The notes under the pieces: model-generated
Database searches by the model: none
The model's input: the letters and a program-made list of their open reading frames with translations, nothing else
Told to the model about the DNA's origin: nothing
DNA from: Balneolaceae bacterium
GTDB lineage: Bacteria; Bacteroidota; Rhodothermia; Balneolales; Balneolaceae
NCBI GenBank assembly: GCA_017640665.1
Contig: JAEPQE010000002.1
Coordinates: forward strand, 558,001 to 622,000
DNA length: 64,000 bases
Reading direction: 5' to 3'
Position numbers and translations under genes: made by a program
In this document: in pieces, positions 60,670 to 64,000 of the stretch
How positions within the stretch are numbered: position 1 is the first letter of the stretch
Layout of the letters: the number at the start of each line of letters is the position of its first letter

Positions 60670-61857
60670 TCAACTATGCTGCTCAATACTCATCATAATC
60701 ACAGTAAGAACATCATTTAGCAGATCTTCTTCAATGATAAGTGGCGGGGCCAGCCGGATGAGTGTTTCTGAATGAAGGGTCCATCCAAGTAATATTCCTA
60801 ACGAGAAACACTGTTTCACCACTTTTTGCGTAAGCTCTTTACTCTCCAGTTGTAGTCCCAGCATCGCTCCTTTTCCCCGAACTTCCAGAATTCCTTTTCC
60901 TTTCAGTTTCTCTTTCGACTTTTTTTCGATCAGTTTAGCTTTTTCAAGATAATCTCCTGAAAGTAACTCATTCAGGTTGGCTAATGCTGCTGCACAACTA
61001 ACAGGATGACCACCAAAGGTAGTCACATGATTGAGTGGAGGGTTATACATAAACGCCTCGAAAATCTCTTTTGAAGCAACAAAGGCACCCATCGGCATCC
61101 CACCAGACATTGCTTTAGCAAGACATAAAATATCAGGGGCAATCCCGTAATGTTCAAATGCAAACATCTTACCGGTTCGACCAAAACCAGATTGAATTTC
61201 ATCGTAAATCAACAGAGCGCCGGAATCATTGCATCGTTCTCTGATTTCTTTTAACCACTTTTCATCCGAAGGAATAATCCCTCCTTCACCTTGTATCGGT
61301 TCCAGAATTACGGCAGCGGTTTTATCATCGATAACGTCCTCCAATCCTTCAAAAGAATTGAACTCCAGAAAATGAACATCTGGCAATAGCGGAAGATATG
61401 GATCGCGATACACATCCCTGCCTGTTACACTCAATGAGCCGTGTGTATCTCCATGGTAGCTGTTTTTAAACGCTACAAGCTTTGAACGTCCGGTATGTTT
61501 TTTTGCGAGTTTAAGCGCTCCTTCATTTGCTTCAGTTCCACTGTTAACAAAATAGACCTGATCCAGTTTGTTCGGTAAAATACTAGTAAGCAACTCGGCG
61601 AATTTCAGCTGTGGCTTCTGAACGAATTCCCCATATACCATCACATGGAGGTGTTTATTAATCTGCTCCTTTATTCCTTCGATCACCTTTGGATGTCGGT
61701 GACCAAGACTGCTTACGGCTATCCCCGAGATAAAATCCACATAGCGCTTACCATTGGTCGTATACAAATAGGGACCTTCTGCATGACTAATTTCCAGTCC
61801 CATAGGTGCATCACTTGTTTGAGCTATGCTATTCTTAAACTTGTCTAAGTTAGTCAT
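60670..61857 (-). CDS. Class III PLP-dependent aminotransferase (ornithine/acetylornithine type)
   Basis: 395 aa. PLP-binding landmarks: VNSGTEANEGALKLA (104-118), the Asp in LLIYDEIQSGFGRTG (216-229) and the Schiff-base Lys248 in LCLAKAMSGG. Family members act on acetylornithine, ornithine or 4-aminobutyrate; I cannot choose. Links could be with the downstream semialdehyde dehydrogenase or with arginine from cyanophycin 9 kb away. No membrane or signal segment. Confidence 0.9.
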   Translation of the reverse strand: MTNLDKFKNSIAQTSDAPMGLEISHAEGPYLYTTNGKRYVDFISGIAVSSLGHRHPKVIEGIKEQINKHLHVMVYGEFVQKPQLKFAELLTSILPNKLDQVYFVNSGTEANEGALKLAKKHTGRSKLVAFKNSYHGDTHGSLSVTGRDVYRDPYLPLLPDVHFLEFNSFEGLEDVIDDKTAAVILEPIQGEGGIIPSDEKWLKEIRERCNDSGALLIYDEIQSGFGRTGKMFAFEHYGIAPDILCLAKAMSGGMPMGAFVASKEIFEAFMYNPPLNHVTTFGGHPVSCAAALANLNELLSGDYLEKAKLIEKKSKEKLKGKGILEVRGKGAMLGLQLESKELTQKVVKQCFSLGILLGWTLHSETLIRLAPPLIIEEDLLNDVLTVIMMSIEQHS

Positions 61858-61920
61858 CTAGTTAATTTGCTAACACCAGCTTTAAAAGTAAAACATCCAA
61901 TGTTAACAACTCAATAAATC

Positions 61921-62538
61921 TCAGACTTGCATTAATACTGATGCAAACTCGTTCTGAGAAGTTTTTCCTTTATCTCTGGCATACCAGATATGCAGATTTT
62001 TGGCGGCTTCTTTCGCTCCGATTTCAGGTTTGCCCCGTTCATCCAGGTACCGCTTCTGTGTTTCTAAAGGTCTGGGCCCCCAATCCCCCAGAACTTCCAA
62101 AGTTTCTGTATCCAGAACGATAACTTTCGGAATCGAGCGACTTTTTCCATCAGTAAGAAAGGCATCCATTACTTCAGGATATTCATTTCTCAGAATCACT
62201 TTTAATGTAATTAGCGAATTTAACTCTGCCATTTTGTTAATAAAGGGAAGAATCTGAGCCGAATCTCCGCACCAGCCTTCGGTAATTACCAGCCAGGTTT
62301 GTGATCGGTTTATATTCCTGATCATTTCTTCCACTTCAGTAAGAATGATTCCGCGTTTATCCCAGCGTGATGATCTCTGAATATTGAGTTTAGTGTAGTT
62401 CAGGTTGCTTTCCGTGTTATTCTGATCCGTGACTTCATCCCTTTCAAATAGCTTTTCCACGATTGAATTAAAGGTGGAGTAGGAATATGCCTGATCAATG
62501 ATATCCTGAGTGATTGGTGAAATAATAGTAGTACTCAT
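61921..62538 (-). CDS. Thioredoxin-like protein with a WCGDS active site
   Basis: 205 aa cytoplasmic protein. Residues 84-120 form the thioredoxin-type strand and helix, with WCGDS (89-93): the first cysteine (Cys90) is kept and the second is Ser93, as in monothiol thioredoxin-fold proteins. The cis-proline segment SIPKVIVLDTE follows at about 154. The N-terminal 75 residues are an additional helical region found in Bacteroidota homologues. It is upstream of the aminotransferase with 63 bp between. Confidence 0.82.
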   Translation of the reverse strand: MSTTIISPITQDIIDQAYSYSTFNSIVEKLFERDEVTDQNNTESNLNYTKLNIQRSSRWDKRGIILTEVEEMIRNINRSQTWLVITEGWCGDSAQILPFINKMAELNSLITLKVILRNEYPEVMDAFLTDGKSRSIPKVIVLDTETLEVLGDWGPRPLETQKRYLDERGKPEIGAKEAAKNLHIWYARDKGKTSQNEFASVLMQV

Positions 62539-62590
62539 AACAGTTTATAATAATTTTGAAAGCCGATTAAATATACAAACTGTATTCATG

Positions 62591-63472
62591 TTAAATCATT
62601 GATTTGATCAATAGTGTTGATAGAATGAATGCTACAAAACTGAATGAAGCGAGAAATTTAATTTTCATCACGAGCCCATATTCTTCTTGCTTTCCTTTCA
62701 GCTTGAATAAAATGATTGAGACTCCCGAGAAAGCAAGCATTCCCAATCCACCAAAAATTAATCCGAGAATTGGATTAGTTTTGTAAAGAAAAGAGGCGAT
62801 AATCCATGTGCCGGTTAAAAACATAATGGTGTAGAACACTCTGACTCCTGATAATCCAAATTTCATCGCAAAAGTATGGTCGCCTCGTGCTTTATCTTCT
62901 TTCATCTGGTAAATTTGTGATGCTGGATATAAACTTAGAATGATACAAGCCACACCAAATGCGATAAATCCTTCAGTTACGGAGAGTGATCCACCCCCTC
63001 CGGCAAGAAACCCCAACAAAAAAGAATTAGTCCCGGTGCTGATTCCAATAGCAAACAAGCTTAAAAAAGGATTCCCTTTCCAGCGCGCCACTGGTGTTGA
63101 ATACAACCAGAATAAAATCAGACTGACCAGATAAATAATGGCAAAGCTCATTCCAACTGATAAAGCCCAAGCCAAACCAGCCCATTGCATTCCCATCGAT
63201 ACCACCCACATCCACCGGGTCATCTTCGGAGGATTTTTCAATCCACCAATTGGTCCTTCGTCTTTATCCCAATAGGAATTGTAGGCCGTTGCCCCTCCGA
63301 ATAACAATATATGCACATTCAAAAATTGAAGTGAAAATAAAGTCCATTCAACTTGTTCCAGGAAAAGTGATGATAGCAGATATCCCCCCGAAAGGATAAA
63401 AAACTGATAATGCAGCCGAAGATGCACAAAGAAGTGCCAGAGTTGAGTAGTAAGTGATGTAGATGGAGTCAT
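62591..63472 (-). CDS. UbiA-family prenyltransferase
   Basis: 293 aa with eight or nine membrane helices. The first Asp-rich site is NSYWDKDEG (65-73) and the second DKARGDHTF near 193-201, both needed to bind the prenyl diphosphate through magnesium. Family members attach prenyl chains to quinone, haem or chlorophyll precursors; substrate not assignable. It is 52 bp upstream of the thioredoxin-like gene on the same strand, and the divergent gene at 63602 follows a short repeat. Confidence 0.87.
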   Translation of the reverse strand: MTPSTSLTTQLWHFFVHLRLHYQFFILSGGYLLSSLFLEQVEWTLFSLQFLNVHILLFGGATAYNSYWDKDEGPIGGLKNPPKMTRWMWVVSMGMQWAGLAWALSVGMSFAIIYLVSLILFWLYSTPVARWKGNPFLSLFAIGISTGTNSFLLGFLAGGGGSLSVTEGFIAFGVACIILSLYPASQIYQMKEDKARGDHTFAMKFGLSGVRVFYTIMFLTGTWIIASFLYKTNPILGLIFGGLGMLAFSGVSIILFKLKGKQEEYGLVMKIKFLASFSFVAFILSTLLIKSMI

Positions 63473-63546
63473 AATTTCTATTTCCCCTACCCCCTTTTTC
63501 TAAAGGATTGGAATTGCTCAAATGATACAAAACTTTTTAAAAAGTC

Positions 63547-63567
63547 CTCCTCCTTACCAAGGAGGAG
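63547..63567. repeat. Short REP-like hairpin
   Basis: CTCCTCCTT and AAGGAGGAG pair perfectly around the 3-nt loop ACC, followed by GACAGAGGAGGTC. Similar short GC-rich palindromes are often dispersed in genomes of this group, so this may be a REP-type repeat between divergent genes. A copy count in the genome would be needed. Confidence 0.45.
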
Positions 63568-63601
63568 ACAGAGGAGGTCAAAAATCATTATCTTTAGCGC
63601 A

Positions 63602-64000
63602 ATGATTACCCAATCTCACATAACACTTCAACAAGTTCTTACCGAGCAGGAATGGCAGATTCGTAAAACCAACCACGAACAGCGTGTGGATAAACTTATT
63701 GGCGATTACCTGAAAGCTCGTTCTGCTCATAAAAAGCAGCCTGTGATGGATTTTCTGTTTGAGTATTATGCCTTTCGTCCCTCGGCTCTAAGGCGATGGT
63801 CTCCGGGACTGGAAGTTGGGTTAGAAGTTTCTGATCCTAACCAACTCCCGGAACTTAGTGAGTTGGTGATGGAAGATGGAGTGGCTTTTCTGAATCAGGA
63901 TTTATTTCCTGAGAAACGAATTAAGTCCACTCGATGGATTCTGGAAATGCTGCAAAACACACAAAACAAAAAACCGATGTTCGGTTGTTTTGGGATGCAC
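63602..64000 (+). CDS. Uncharacterised protein (annotated as 3-methyladenine DNA glycosylase in relatives), partial
   Basis: The first 133 residues lie in the window and the gene runs off the right edge. Translation from the ATG at 63602 stays open to the end. The segment PVMDFLFEYYAFRPSALRRW is typical of a Bacteroidota/Balneolota family that databases often name after a DNA glycosylase, without proof. No signal peptide. No catalytic motif can be judged from this part. Confidence 0.7.
   Translation, partial: MITQSHITLQQVLTEQEWQIRKTNHEQRVDKLIGDYLKARSAHKKQPVMDFLFEYYAFRPSALRRWSPGLEVGLEVSDPNQLPELSELVMEDGVAFLNQDLFPEKRIKSTRWILEMLQNTQNKKPMFGCFGMH

Noticed and set aside
1-64000. CRISPR arrays, tRNA or rRNA genes, insertion sequences
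   Set aside because: No regularly spaced repeats, cloverleaf with CCA-type acceptor, rRNA-like conserved stretch, transposase or integrase coding sequence was found on reading both strands.

Overview
The window looks like a chromosome segment from a marine or saline member of the Balneolota/Rhodothermota branch of the FCB group (Balneola, Gracilimonas and relatives). This is an inference from gene content. Several exported proteins end in a type IX secretion (T9SS) sorting domain built around a YPNPFNP motif, there is a PorV/PorQ-type barrel and a CarboxypepD-reg TonB receptor, and start codons are preceded by A-rich sequence rather than clear Shine-Dalgarno sites. I see no rRNA, tRNA, CRISPR array, integrase or transposase.

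Layout. 1-3.7 kb: start of an FAD oxidoreductase, an MBL-fold hydrolase, an M43-type metalloprotease lipoprotein, an exported beta-carbonic anhydrase and a small unknown protein. 3.7-8.1 kb (minus): rho, folC, a pabC-like aminotransferase and a thioredoxin-fold protein without its cysteine pair. 8.2-32.1 kb (minus): an amylolytic locus of eleven genes. Its order from the promoter is parvulin foldase, TonB receptor, 1273-aa exported protein, PorV-like barrel, T9SS glycan-binding protein, LacI regulator, three GH13 amylases, an MFS sugar transporter and a pullulanase. No SusD is present. A LacI/CcpA-type operator fills the spacer of a sigma70-like promoter just ahead of the first gene. 32.4-36.7 kb (minus): ispG, two tandem rhomboids and a CrtISO-like oxidoreductase. 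36.7-39.1 kb: an unknown lipoprotein and a T9SS clan-A glycoside hydrolase. 39.3-46.7 kb: a fused E2-E1 2-oxoglutarate dehydrogenase of the Kgd type, an exported CbiX-like chelatase and an HzsA-related c-type haem protein with a T9SS tail.

46.7-51.1 kb: a GNAT acetyltransferase, then a small module in which a four-helix membrane LytTR regulator lies between a secreted 242-aa protein and a secreted DinB-like protein. Each of these two genes has a 9-bp direct repeat with exactly 12 bp between copies, in the same orientation and about 100 bp upstream of its start, which is the classical geometry of a LytTR binding site. A VWA lipoprotein and two gene remnants complete the region. 51.2-56.1 kb: cyanophycin metabolism (isoaspartyl peptidase, cyanophycinase, cyanophycin synthetase) and a cupin. 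56.3-64 kb: an atypical SDR, a Crp/Fnr regulator, a barrel-like protein, an AHSA1/SRPBCC protein, succinate-semialdehyde dehydrogenase, a class III aminotransferase, a thioredoxin-like protein, a UbiA-family prenyltransferase and the start of a further gene cut by the window end.

Working model. Starch or glycogen fragments are cut outside the cell by the T9SS-exported amylase, bound by the T9SS glycan-binding protein, taken through the TonB receptor, trimmed by the lipoprotein amylases and the pullulanase, and imported by the MFS carrier. LacI represses the locus from the single upstream operator. The most novel candidates are this SusD-less, PorV-containing locus and the LytTR two-target module.
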